The notes below the pieces were generated by a model that saw only the letters and a program-made list of their open reading frames with translations, did no database searches and was not told where the DNA came from. 64,000 nucleotides of DNA from Cryptomeria japonica (taxonomy: Eukaryota > Streptophyta > Pinopsida > Cupressales > Cupressaceae). Below, in pieces: positions 12,022-23,118 of the stretch. The DNA is taken from contig NC_081414.1 in NCBI RefSeq assembly GCF_030272615.1, positions 764,875,413-764,939,412 of the forward strand, in the 5' to 3' direction. The number at the start of each line of letters is the position of its first letter. Within the stretch, counting starts at the first letter, position 1. Position numbers and translations under genes: made by a program.

Positions 12022-13092
12022 TGTTACTACTTATCGGATTGCCATTAGTTTTATGTCAAAGTTATACTATATACTCTAGTTGGTTATCTATTACCGAGAT
12101 ATTCAGTCGGTATGCACAGTCTAGTTGGTTACAAAAGAAAGCAGTCACAAAATGCAGTATACACCGAGTGAAACGTGTTACCAGATTCATTGAACCTGGA
12201 CATGCATATGAAACGTGTTACAAGATCGAGGCATATCTAACCGTTATCACATTGGAACTTGCACTTAAAGATTGTGTATGATTTTGAGGTCATTTAACCA
12301 ATGAAATAATTTGCATGGTTATTCATTCAATAAATCGTGTTTGTAAGATCGAAGCAATGAAAGGATCACCATCATAAGAGATCTATTTATACAACATGAG
12401 TTAAGAGTTAAAGAGGTGTGTGCATGAGTGTAAGAAGACTGTTACAGAGATACAAAGGTCACTAAGAAGGTTTTCAGAGAACAGTCGAAGAATAGAGTAA
12501 ACAGAAGGGTTTACCGAGTTACTATATGGGTTACTGAGGTATGCTATAAGCAAGATAATCTTATTCTGAGCACATAGAATCTGCTATAACATTCCAGATG
12601 TAAAGTTGCAGATATTTGTAATAATTTTATTGTAATATTTTGAAGTTGTAAGAGAAACCTTTCACAGGGTAAAAGACTCTAATCAAGTCTATAAATTGTA
12701 AAGCCTCTAACCAGGTGCAACATTTAGATGAAGTGTTGTAAAATCCTTTAGCAAGGTAGATCTAACAGATCTTGTTACTCCTAACAGGGTAAGCTATCAG
12801 AAATAGCTAAACATGTAGCTCTAACCGAGCACTCTTTATTATTGCAGTAGTGAAGTTGTGGGTGCCATCCCCACTGCAGTTTTTCTCTCTAACCAAGAGT
12901 TTCTGCGTAACCAAAATATATGTGTTATGGAGTGAATCATGTATGATTGTTATCTATTTGTTTTAGCTTTATATTATGTTTTTGCACTATTCGGTTTATG
13001 CATAACAGTAAAGTTATTATTGAAGAAAAGTTTTAGAGTACTGATTCACCCCTCCCCTCTCAGTACATTAGCTTTCCATATTGGGCCTAACA
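12022..13092 (+). repeat. E3 5' LTR (1071 bp)
   Basis: Pairs with 18041-19181. It lacks about 70 bp present in the 3' LTR (about 18185-18255), probably by deletion between short TACACYRAG repeats. A TATA-like TATTTATACAAC is near 12384. The last part carries GATTCACCCCTCCCCTCTCAG, a common feature near the end of plant copia LTRs. Confidence 0.9.
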
Positions 13093-13094
13093 AT

Positions 13095-13106
13095 TGGTAT
13101 CAGAGC
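13095..13106 (+). other. E3 primer-binding site (initiator tRNA-Met)
   Basis: TGGTATCAGAGC, two bases after the LTR end. It is complementary to the 3' end of plant initiator tRNA-Met, the usual primer of Ty1/copia elements. Confidence 0.9.
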
Positions 13107-13154
13107 TTGAATCTTGGAAAAGGGTTTAACTGCCTAAAGAGAAAGATCTTATCA

Positions 13155-14507
13155 ATGGAAGGCTATAAACAATCTCGGAGGACTGTGTATTTGCAAGAAG
13201 AGCTGGATCATGCTAATCAAGTGATTGCAGACATGCAAAGGCAAATGCAAAAATCTCTGAAAGTGAGAAGAAGATTATCTGATGATTTGCAGGACTCTCA
13301 AGAGTTAGTGGAACAAATTGAGACATCATCTGAGAATAGTATATCTGAAGAAACTGAAGAAATGATTGGAGTATTGAAAGAAAAGAACAAAGCACTGGCT
13401 GATCAACTGAAAGCAATGAAAAGAGAACATGAACATTTCAGCACACAGATGACTGAAAATCTTGATGCATTGAGGATAGCTGAGGATAAAGCAAGAGATC
13501 TACAAAGAGAGAAACAACAACTTGAAGTCTTAGTATCTGATAAGAATGATGAAATCACAAGGTTGACTGGAATTCAACAAAATCTGTCAGATAAACTAGG
13601 TTATGCACATCATGAAGCAATTATGAAGAATGATGAGAATCAAGCATTGAAACTTGAAGTATCAAAGTTAACCGATGAACTTGAAACATAGAAGAAATCC
13701 AAAGAAACACTGAAGAAGAGTTATGAAGCATCAAAGATGTTGGATGAGCAACTAAATACAAGATGACCCAACAAAGATGCAAGACTCGGTTACAAAGGAA
13801 AAGTCTCTACCAAGAAAGGAATTCATACTACCGAGAGAGGAGAATCATCAAAGCAAGCTGAAAACAAGAATAACATCAAAAGAAAGAAGCCTATTTGCAA
13901 CTACTGTGGAAATCAAGGTCACACTGCCAACATATGCCAAATCAGAAAAGGTAAGCAACCGAATGTCACTAAGTCCAATGGTTATTGTTACAATTGCAAT
14001 AAATATGGTCACACATCTAATCAATGTAGGACAAAGTCTGTTAACAATTATCATAAGGCAAAATTCAAAGGGTTTTGTAAAAACTGCAATAGATATGGAC
14101 ATAGTACCGAGAAGTGTTGGCTTAAGCAAAAGAACTATATGTGGTATGCACACCGAGCAAATGCTAGAGGTTACCGAACTCACACAGATCCTTACCGATA
14201 GTATTCTGCAGTACCATGGGATTACAATACAAGGATATGGTGTGAATGTTGTGGAAGATATGGACATATAAGTGCCAACTATTTTATAACATTTGGGATG
14301 TACAACTAAAGATCATGGAGAAATCCTGGTATGGCATGTTTTCATTGTCACAAAGTAGGACACTTAGCTGGAGATTGTTGAGATCAACCTAGAAAAGACA
14401 CTGAAGAAATAAAAGAAAAATTAAAAATGATTTGGAAAAGGAAGGATATTGTGTCAAATGAAGAAAGCACCTTACCTACCGAGTTAGGTGCACCTATTCC
14501 AAATTAA
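13155..14507 (+). pseudogene. E3 gag with coiled coil and five CCHC zinc knuckles
   Basis: One frame from MEGYKQSRRTV (13155) to the stop at 14505-14507, with in-frame stops at 13689, 13764 and a few later. The first 180 residues are a strongly heptad-like coiled coil (EELDHANQVIADMQRQ..., LEVLVSDKNDEITRL). Zinc knuckles of CX2CX4HX4C form follow at 13896, 13986, 14076, 14241 (last Cys now Tyr) and 14337: CNYCGNQGHTANIC, CYNCNKYGHTSNQC, CKNCNRYGHSTEKC, CECCGRYGHISANY, CFHCHKVGHLAGDC. The copia-type N-terminal Gag domain is missing, so the protein begins at the coiled coil. Knuckles bind element RNA in the particle. Five is more than the one or two usual in copia Gag. Confidence 0.8.
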
Positions 14508-15062
14508 TCGGTAAAGGTATGAAGGGACTTCATTCTCTGAAGGTTAAAATCTTAACAGTTCCTATTCTATTATGTACTTAATTCAAAAATCTGCATGATT
14601 AAGATGTATTAGTAAGTTTGAAATTCTATCAAAGTCTTTTGAAGCACTTTACAAGAAGTCTGTCAAGTCGGTGAATACAGGAAACCTGTCTAGTCGGTGA
14701 ATGAAGGAAGTTTGGTTACTCGGTCAAAACGGAAAAAGGAGAGTAAATCGGTTAAAGAGGAATCGAGTGCATTTAATGTTTTTGACCTAACCCACATGGA
14801 GCCCGATAAGGTATTTTGTGTACTTAAAAGCATTTTCACGGTCATTTTCACTTACCAAGTTTTTGAGAAAGCAGAGCAAACGAATCTAAGGCGATCAAAC
14901 CTCCTACAAAGCAAATTCAAGGTATTTACATCAATCTCAACACATCGTTAAGCTGGTTTACCAATCTTATCTAGTTTCCATTATCTGCTAAGCATAAAGC
15001 ATCAGTTGTTTGAAATCCTGAAACCCTAAGGATCTTTTGTTAGCTTTTATCTAAAATCCATA
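14508..15062 (+). other. Gap between E3 gag and ORF2 where pol would lie
   Basis: About 555 bp without any protease, integrase, RT or RNase H motif. In an autonomous copia element about 3-4 kb of pol would stand here, so pol appears to have been lost while the flanking ORFs were kept. Confidence 0.6.
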
Positions 15063-17614
15063 ATGGCGCCCAAGATCCAAGATCCCATAGTTGTTAAGAA
15101 TGTAGAAAAGCCCTCACTAAAATACTCTTTGACTCCTAAAGTCACTTCTGAACCGGATGACAAAACCGCCTTTTCACTCATCCCGGACAAAGTGTTACTA
15201 GTCGAGGATGTGAGATTCTTCACCAAATGTCGTGTTGAATAACTCAGTCATGTTGAAATCAAAGACACCTATGATGAGTTGTGTACCGATGGTAAATTGA
15301 ACAACAAATTGATGTATTTCTTACATTGCCTAGACATGTTACCGAGCTAAGGTATGGTACCTATGAGGAAGTAAAGGAAAAGGTAAAGATGAACATTGTA
15401 GTACCCAAAGCTACAAAAAAGGCAACAAAAATGATAAAGGCATTGTCAGAGAAATTCGGAGAAGACTCTTCCTCTACACCTGTCAAAGGCACCATTGCCA
15501 TTATCGAAGAGGAATTTGAAGCCCAAGAGGTAGCTATAACACTGAGCACCGAATTGCCTAACGGAAAAGTATTGAAGAGAAAGAAATTGGACACATCAAA
15601 GGCCTCACCGACTCCACCTCCAGTAAAGCGACCTAACACTAGAGCATCTGCAACCTCACCGAGTAAGAAAACAAAAAGTGTTACTGCTCCCAAAGTAACA
15701 AAAACATACAAGAAATCTACTCGGAGACTCATTTTGGCAAAAGAGTCTAGTGATACCGAATCAGAGGATGCAAGCAAATTCTAGATTGTCAAGAGCAAGA
15801 AGGTAAATATACATAGTGTTGAAAACTTCTGTGCTAATCTGAAAGAATATGGTGGATTTGGAGGATTTAGATATGTCAAGTATAAAACCAGGAACAATGA
15901 TGAAAAGAGACAAATTGAAGAAGTTGTCATCTGCACACTTCTAAAGTTCCGGTTAGCTCCATTGGAACTATCTAAGTCACTTCCAAATGAATTGTATCTG
16001 CATATTGATAATAGGTGGAAGTATGCAATGGACTCAGAGAAACAAATCAGAGAGAGAAGTCTGGTTCATTTATTTCCTGACATGTCAGTCGCTGAAATAA
16101 AGGAACATCTGACAACCTACAATTCAAAGTTTCTTGTCAAATAGAGAGCCTTAAAACTGATGAATGGGCTATATATTGAAGTGGAAAATGAGACAAAAGC
16201 AAAGTGGTAGGAAATCTTCAAAATCAAGGATGTCGGTGAGCAAGCTATAGTTGAAATCATTGATGTCACCGAGCACGATCCTAATGTCACCGAGCAAGGT
16301 CTTGATGGTACCGAACAAGACCATGTTGACACCATTCAAATAGATGAAGATGTCATGGATTCAGAGGCACCAAAACAGGAAATGATAGAAGGCACTGCAT
16401 ATGCAAAACTTGTATCTAGTGAATCAGTCTTGGAACAAGTTCAACCTTATCCACCAGTCAAGCAACCTGTCTCAACCAAAACTCCTCACGATATAGATCA
16501 AGGCACTAAAGGTCACAAGTCTACAGTAGGAGAAGGTACTACTCAAGAACAGACATCTCAAGCACCTTCTAACATTGAGACTGTGCAACTAAGACACCAA
16601 GTATCAAGACACCGAAGGACTCTACAGAGGCTAAAGGAACCGATCAAAGTGTTGCCTCTATCAAGCAACCTACCGAGGGTCATCAAGCCTCACAAGCCCT
16701 TGTCTTAGTTCCATCGATGAAAGGTAGAGAAAAGAAAATAAAAAAGCATAGTTTTAAAGTTGATTTGTCAAAACCAATAGTGTTGACCAATGTAGACATA
16801 TCAAAATTGAAAGGGCAAGCACTTATTGATTTCAGTGAACTGTGCAAAGCAAAGGTCGAACAAGAAAAGAAAATGGCCATTCAAAAGAAAAAGAAAGTAC
16901 TTCAAAAGGTAAAAGCACTCCTAATAGATATGCTACCTGAAGCTACAGTATCAACTGATGCAGCCATCCACATTCAACTGGATGAACTCCTAACAAAGAT
17001 AGAGACATCTGGAGTAGATGCATCTGAGTATTTGAGCAAGCTGAAAGACAAAGAGCTCACTACAAAAAATGATAGAAGAGGTACAAAAAGCAATAGCTAT
17101 TGGCAAAGTTAAACTTGTCAAATTTATTGCTGAGTTGACTCCTCAACTCAAGCATATTCTTTATTTATTTCAAAAACTCTGCACATTTTCTTTATTCATT
17201 AAAGACATTAAGAATAAAATAGAGGCAATTGAGAAAGAGATCACCGATCTCTCAAGCAAGTTGACCACAGAGCCAAATTCAGTTCAGAATTTTTATACAA
17301 GGTTACAACAACTCATGGCTCAACAATTGGACTTAAGAAATGAAGAACACAAGATCAAGATGGACATAATGACCCTTTAGACATTATTACTTCCTCATCT
17401 TTCATCAGTCCAAGAACAGATCAACCGAGCCATATACTTATCTACTACTCAAGAGGGAAGCACTCTAGATGGCTTAATATCATTATTGGTTGATATTCAA
17501 GCACATAATTCTTTAATGGACAGTGTAAAGGATGCACTCTCTATCGCTCTCACCGATGCTCGAACCAAGTACAAATCCATTTTTGGCCAGTTACCACCCC
17601 CGAATGGTAATTAA
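15063..17614 (+). pseudogene. E3 ORF2, unknown protein (post-pol / env-position ORF)
   Basis: Starts MAPKIQDPIVVKNVEKPS at 15063 and can be followed, through frameshifts (around 15240-15330) and stops (15782, 16142, 16207, 16706, 17110, 17378), to FGQLPPPNGN-stop at about 17614, roughly 850 codons. Segments in order: an N-terminal part with AFSLIPDKVLLVEDVRFFTK; a basic, Ser/Thr/Pro-rich stretch (PTPPPVKRPNTRASATSPSK); a second folded part with LAPLELSKSLPNELYLHIDN; an acidic repeat of VTEHDPN/VTEQGLD; and a C-terminal coiled coil (IEAIEKEITDLSSKL). No transmembrane segment or known domain is seen. Its place after the missing pol matches the env-like ORF of some Sireviruses, but nothing in it looks like an envelope protein. 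Function unknown. Confidence 0.6.
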
Positions 17615-18040
17615 GTTTTGATGTTTGTCAAAAAGGGGGAGTAATATGTTACAGTACTAAGGGAATGATACAGTAATATGATACAGTCTTGGGGGAGTAA
17701 TACAATATATTTGGGGAGTGATATAGTATTGAGAGAATGGTATAGTATTCGGAGTATAGTATATAGGGGGAGTATACCAAGCAGAGTAAGCAGAGTATCC
17801 AAGAGCAGTAAATCGTGCAATATATAGGACAGTAAGAAAAGCACACAAAACAGATCATCGAGCATGTAAAATTAGAATTTTGTACAGTATATCGATAAGG
17901 GAAGTATATCTGATATATTATATTATTGACTATTGTATATACTGTTAGTGTAGTCAAATTTTGCAAGTATATAGATTTTTGAATTATAATTTTGAAAGTA
18001 GTTTTTGTCAAACATCTCAACTAATGTCAAAAGGGGAGAT
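17615..18040 (+). other. E3 region with clustered polypurine tracts
   Basis: Purine tracts AAAAGGGGGAGTAAT (about 17631), TTGGGGGAGTAAT (17690), TTGGGGAGTGA (17711), TAGGGGGAGTAT (17764) and AAAAGGGGAGAT (18029-18040, against the LTR start) alternate with TATAGTATA-like words. Multiple polypurine tracts upstream of the 3' LTR are a known Sirevirus feature. The last one is the likely plus-strand primer. Confidence 0.7.
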
Positions 18041-19181
18041 TGTTACTACTTATCAGATTGCCATTAGTTTTATGTCAAAGTTATACTATATACTCTAGTC
18101 AGTTATCTATTACCGAGATATTCAGTCGGTATGCATAGTCTAGTCGGTTACAAAAGAAAGCAATCACAAAACGCAGTATACACCAAGCTGTCTACCAAGT
18201 ATCTTTACATGTCTACCGAGCAGCAAAGATGACACACCGAGTTGATATACACTGAGTGAAACGTGTTACCAAATTCATTGAACTTGGACATGCATATGAA
18301 AACGTGTTACAAGATCGAGGCATATCTAACCGTTATCACATTGGAAATTGCACTTAAAGATTGTGTATGATTTTGAGGTCATTTAACCAATGAAATAATT
18401 TGCATGGTTATTCATTCAATAAATCATGTTTGTAAGATCGAAGCAATGAAAGGATCACCGTCATAAGAGATCTATTTATACAGCATGAGTTAAGATTTAA
18501 AAGGTTGTGTGCATGAGTGTAAGAAGACTGTTACAGAGACATAGAGGTCACCGAGAAGGTTTTCAAAGAACAGTCAAAGAACAAATTAAATAGAAGGGTT
18601 TATCGAGTTACTATATGGGTTACCGAGGTATGCTATAAGCAAGGTAATCTTATTCTGAGCATATAGAATCTACTATAACATTCCAGATGTAAAGTTGCAA
18701 ATATTTGTAATAATTTTATTGTAATATTTTGAAGTTGTAAGAGAAACCTTTAACAGGGTAAAAGACTCTAATCAAGTCTATAAATTGTAAAGCCTCTAAC
18801 CAGGTGTAGCATTTAGATGAAGTGTTGTAAAATCCTTTAGCAAGGTAGATCTAATAGATCTTGTTACTCCTAACAGGGTAAGCTATCCGAAATAGCTAAA
18901 CATGTAGCTCTAACCGAGCACTCCTTATTATTGTAGTAGTGAAGTTGTGGGTGCCATCCCCACCGCAGTTTTTCTCTCTAACCAAGAGTTTCTACATAAC
19001 CAAAATATATGTGTTATGGAGTGAATCATGTATGACTATTATCTATTTGTTTTAGCTTTATATTATGTTTTTGCACTATTCAGTTTATGCATAACAATAA
19101 AGTTATTATTGAAGAAAAGTTTTGGAGTATCGATTCACCCCTCCCCTCTCAGTACATTAGCTTTCCATATTGGGCCTAACA
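18041..19181 (+). repeat. E3 3' LTR (1141 bp)
   Basis: Begins TGTTACTACTTATC, ends GGGCCTAACA, and is followed by the target-site copy GATGA. It retains the 70 bp that the 5' LTR has lost. Confidence 0.9.
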
Positions 19182-19186
19182 GATGA

Positions 19187-20454
19187 TAGGCATTATCTCA
19201 TTGATTAAGTTAAGTTCAGAGGATGTGTCTATGAGGGTTAAGATAGATGAGTGAAGTGGATTGATGGTACTCGAGTGGATTGATGGTACTCTCCTTGTCA
19301 TATTCTAGCATGGGATTTGATGTAGAACTTGTGGAAGTGTCCTCGGGCTCTGGTTTCCAGAAGGTCTTTATCCATGCTTCTCCATACACAGGTATGTCCT
19401 TTCAAGGTGGCAGTGGCGATGTGTCCTCCTCATCTGAAGTATTTAGATTGACTGAATCAAACTCCCATTCATGTGAGCTTGTCTCAGAGTCACTTTCTAG
19501 CATACGGTTACTGTACCAGGCGAGGATATCCTTTGTGTTGAATAGTGCCTTAGTGACAGGTTTATGCACTTTTGGAGGTGGTGTTGTTGGTGTTGTAAGG
19601 ATGACTGGTGTTACTGATGCTACTGATGGGATTTGTGGTTCTATAGATGTTGTGGGTGTGATTGATGTTGTTGGTTATATTGGTGTTGGTGATGGGATTA
19701 GCGGTTTTGTTGGTGTTGTTGGTGTGATTGATGTTGCTAGTGTTATTGGTGTTGATGGTGTTATTGGTGTTGGTGCTACTACTGCTATTTTCAATTTGGT
19801 ATGTACAGTTGGTACAACTACTGGGAATATTGGTACTTTTGGGGCTATGGGTACTACAGGTGTGATGGATGCTACTGATTTGATGATCAGTTTTGTTGGT
19901 ACGACAGATATAGTCAAGGATGACCTTTTTGGAGTAACAGGCTGATAACTAGGTTTGCTAGGTTTGCCTTTGAATCTAAGTTGAGGAAGAGATTCCTTTT
20001 GAAAACCTAGACCAGTTTTTTTTTTGGGTTTTAATTCAGGTTGTAGGGGTTCATGTCATCCTTGTTTGCAAGGGCCCAAAGCACTCTAACCATCATAGCC
20101 CATTCTTTGCATTATGGTAAGGCCTTTGCCATATTTATCAATGGGTAGCTTAGCCTTGGGGTTGTCTTTGATAGGGTCTTTGTAGATCCATTTTGGTAGG
20201 TCTTCATCCCTTGTTTCTTCCTCCTAACTTTTACCAGGGACAAACTTTATCAAAGTACATGCCTTCTTAGCTGGTGGTGTTTGAAACAACTTTTGTGGTT
20301 TGTCGTGAGTTCTAGGGGAAGTAAGTAGTTGTCCAACACAAAAGAGTTGGCTAAGATTATATTCCTCGGGACCTTCCTCTGCCATTTTCAATTTTAATTT
20401 CTCTTGCTTGGGTATAGGGGTGATTGAATTGGAAAGAGAGGTTGGAGTAACATA
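19187..20454 (-). other. E2 linker between protease and RT, Pro/Thr-rich low complexity
   Basis: On the minus strand, 19917-19675 reads a run rich in Pro, Thr, Ile and Val (for example VAPTPITPSTPITLATSITP). The rest of this 1.3 kb has no recognisable domain. E3 lies at its RT-side end. Ogre-type elements have a long spacer, sometimes with an intron, between protease and RT; no splice sites were assigned here. Confidence 0.5.
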
Positions 20455-21392
20455 TTATGTGGAAGGGATAGCTTCTATATTGGTAGGTACGGTGATTTCG
20501 GGCTGATGATTGATATTGTTGCAATATGCAAAGGGATTTGCATCAGCAAGGATTGTGATTTCTACATCGTTATCGGGAAACTTGATACACTGATGATAAG
20601 TAGATGGAACAAATTTCATGGTGTGTATCCAAGGTCTTCCTAACAAGAGATTATATGGCAGAGGGAGGTCTAGAACCTGACAAACAACATGCTTTATCAT
20701 GGGCCCCACTCTAATAGGTAATACAACAACTCCTTTGAAGAATGCTTTGCATCATCATAGGCCTTAATGGTTATCTTTTTACTGAGATCCACTGATTCCA
20801 CTGCATAGCCCAATGTTGTGACCAATTATAAGGTGCATATATTCAAACCGACTCCATTGTCAATCAATACGTGCTTGATTATGTGTTGGTTTATGAAGCC
20901 TTCAATATGTAGGGATGTGTTATGAGGTTGTTGGAATGATGCATTGTCACTTTCGGTGAAAGTGAGACATGGTGACGACTTCAGACTACCTACCATGGCT
21001 TGAAATTGTTCTGTGTCAAGGTTGGCAGGGACAGACGCTTCTTGGAGAGCTTGGTCCAAGATTTTTTTATGAGAAGGGGACAAGCATAATAGTTCTAATA
21101 TGGATATGAGTGCGGGTGTCTTATCCAGTTGTTCCACAAGATTGTACTTTTTGGGCAAAGGTGTCATTCCTTGTGGTGATGCTTTAATGGTGATCTTGCT
21201 ACGATGTGTAACAACATTGCATGTAGGATTTGTATCTTTGACGATAAGTGTCGCAACTTGTTCATCAGCATTGTAGAGGTGATTCACAGTGTAATTATAT
21301 GCCACTTGGGTATAATTAGTTGTAGTATCTATGTTTTTCCCTGAGGTAAAAGGACCCCTTTGATCATGTGATGGAAATGGATTCTTGAACAT
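20455..21392 (-). pseudogene. E2 protease region
   Basis: Minus-strand reading gives a long upstream segment with LVEQLDKTPALISILELL, then the retropepsin active-site area HVLIDNGVGLNICTL (about 20826-20875). The usual D-S/T-G-A reads D-N-G-V here. After a frameshift, [21 protein letters not shown] follows, the conserved C-terminal block of plant gypsy proteases (about 20640). Retropepsin would cut the Gag-Pol polyprotein. Substitution in the active-site triplet and the frameshift near 20710-20826 indicate inactivity. Confidence 0.75.
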
Positions 21393-21681
21393 TAGATGAT
21401 CATCATTGGATTTTTTTGGGTCATTGTCAAGCTTTTTAATTGCAATCGAGGTTGGAATACTAATTCACAACTCAAGGATTTTTATCCACACTAAGCAACC
21501 CTTCATAAACTAGAAGCTACATTTAATTATCAACCCAGGGACAGGAACTTGAAATGAGACAACACTATATATGCACTATGGAAGCCTTCTAATCTATTGT
21601 ATCAGTTGTGTATAGAAAATAAACTCAGAATAATAAACTGCACTGAAAACATGACAATGTTGGAAATAAAACTAACTACAC

Positions 21682-21875
21682 AACAGTGGTTGCAGGAAGA
21701 CTGGTTATTCGCAATAACAGTGGTTGTAGGATGACTAGTTATTTGCAATAGCAGTGACTGTAGGATGACTTGTTATTTGCAACAACGGTGGTTGCAGGAC
21801 AACTGGTTATTTGCAACAATAGTGGTTGCAGGATGACTGGTTATTTGCAACAGCAGTGGCTGTAGGACAATTGTT
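21682..21875. repeat. 34-bp tandem repeat, about 5.7 copies
   Basis: Units of exactly 34 bp built on AGTGGTTGCAGGATGACTGG followed by TTATTTGCAACA. Five full units and one partial unit, with a few substitutions each. Minisatellite-like, inside the 21425-23113 insertion. Confidence 0.85.
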
Positions 21876-22817
21876 CTAAAACTAGTGAAATCAAATATGC
21901 TGAAAACAAAACCTATCATAACCAACTCACTAATTAAAGTAAATAATAATGAATAAAAATCTAAACTATGATGAAATCACAGTTCCTCAAGTGGCCCTTG
22001 CTTGAGTTGCTTCAATCTATCATTAGCATTCTATCTTCAATAGACAAGCTTCAATGCTCAAATAATCTTCTTATTGCAAATCAAATATTACATGGACATG
22101 TATCAGACTTGTTGATTGAATATGGACACTACTAACAAGACTCAACACTAACTGGATACTCTCTACACTATTCTCAACACTACTATCAAAAATACTTTCA
22201 ACACTACTTTTAACACTACTTACTCACAACTCAACAAAATCTCAAATTTATGCTTGAGGCTTGAGAGTTAAAGTAATTACAAACTCAAAAACTTATTACA
22301 AATTTAATTTCTCATGTGACAACAAGGAGATGAATTATTTTATTCATGGCTGATAATAAAGATTAAACTAACAAGACTTGAGAGAGTTCTAATCCTCTTC
22401 AAACTCTACAACCATTAAATGCACTCATGGCTCAACATGTGTACAAAAATATTATAATTATTTATGAATCATCAAATATTGTTTCCAAAATATTCTCCAA
22501 TGTTTCTTGACTTCAATAACTCCAAATACATGAACTCATGAAGAGGTAGAAGAGTCCAAGTTGAATTAGAACTCAATCCTTAACTGTTGCCTGAAAATCT
22601 GTTAGTTTGTCTCAGTCAACTTCTGGTGATTTTTTCTCATTAACTATTGTGAATCAGCTCAAATTTAAACCCATTTTATATCTCCTTTTAATATTTCTAT
22701 ATCATTTTGAAAATCTCAATTTCATAAAGAAACGAGTGAGATATGCCCATTTTACTGAAACTGGTCTTTTGACTTTTTCTGCACTTTCAGTCAACCATTC
22801 CAAATTACTTTACATTT

Positions 22818-22906
22818 GGAATGATTAACATGTTGTTTGTGAGATATAATTAGTATCCCAAATTATTATCATTAAACACACTCACAAACAACATGTTAAT
22901 CATTCC
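22818..22906. repeat. 26-bp perfect inverted repeat (hairpin)
   Basis: Arms at 22818-22843 (GGAATGATTAACATG...) and 22881-22906 (...CATGTTAATCATTCC), separated by 37 bp. A 20-bp direct repeat, CATTCCAAATTACTTTACAT, also occurs at 22796-22815 and 22901-22920. The combination suggests a template-switch duplication. Confidence 0.85.
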
Positions 22907-23118
22907 AAATTACTTTACATTAAACAAGAACCATTTATTATAATATTTTATCATCATTTAGCATCAACTAGCTAGACACACATATGCATATCAAACACCA
23001 TTAATCCTAGTTAATGCTTCACAAAACCAAGGTAATGTTTGGAAATTACTTGGAAGGACATTATAAAGATGAGGTAAAACATTAAATAATATGGTCAATT
23101 TATAGGTTCATTAGTCAT

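Larger units (their letters stand above)
12022..19181 (+). mobile_element. E3: non-autonomous Ty1/copia (Sirevirus-like) element, complete
   Basis: LTRs at 12022-13092 and 18041-19181 begin TGTTACTACTTATC and end GGGCCTAACA. The 5-bp duplication GATGA is at 12017-12021 and 19182-19186. The primer-binding site TGGTATCAGAGC (initiator tRNA-Met) follows the 5' LTR, and purine tracts precede the 3' LTR. The inside carries a gag with five CCHC knuckles and a second unknown ORF. No protease, integrase, RT or RNase H is present, so the element would need help in trans. Clustered purine tracts before the 3' LTR and a CCHC-rich gag are Sirevirus traits (established knowledge); the assignment is inference. 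LTRs are very similar apart from a 70-bp deletion in the 5' copy, so E3 is younger than E2. Confidence 0.9.
21425..23113. mobile_element. LTR-like insertion of 1689 bp in E2 between gag and protease
   Basis: Begins TGTCAAGCTTTT and ends GGTTCATTA. It is flanked by an exact 5-bp duplication GTCAT (21420-21424 and 23114-23118). Leaving out the insertion and one GTCAT makes the E2 reading frame continue from the gag zinc-knuckle region into the protease leader. There is no ORF, poly-A or PBS. A TG start and near-CA end (TA, one substitution) fit a solo LTR, but the family is not recognised. It contains a 34-bp tandem array and a 26-bp perfect inverted repeat, listed separately. Confidence 0.7.

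Noticed and set aside
15361-15777. Minus-strand ORF with hydrophobic stretches
   Set aside because: It lies exactly opposite the basic Ser/Thr-rich part of E3 ORF2, and the hydrophobicity is a codon-complement effect.
19280-19945. Plus-strand ORF of 221 codons rich in Gly, Val and Thr
   Set aside because: It is the complementary shadow of the Pro/Thr-rich linker of E2 and has no domain.
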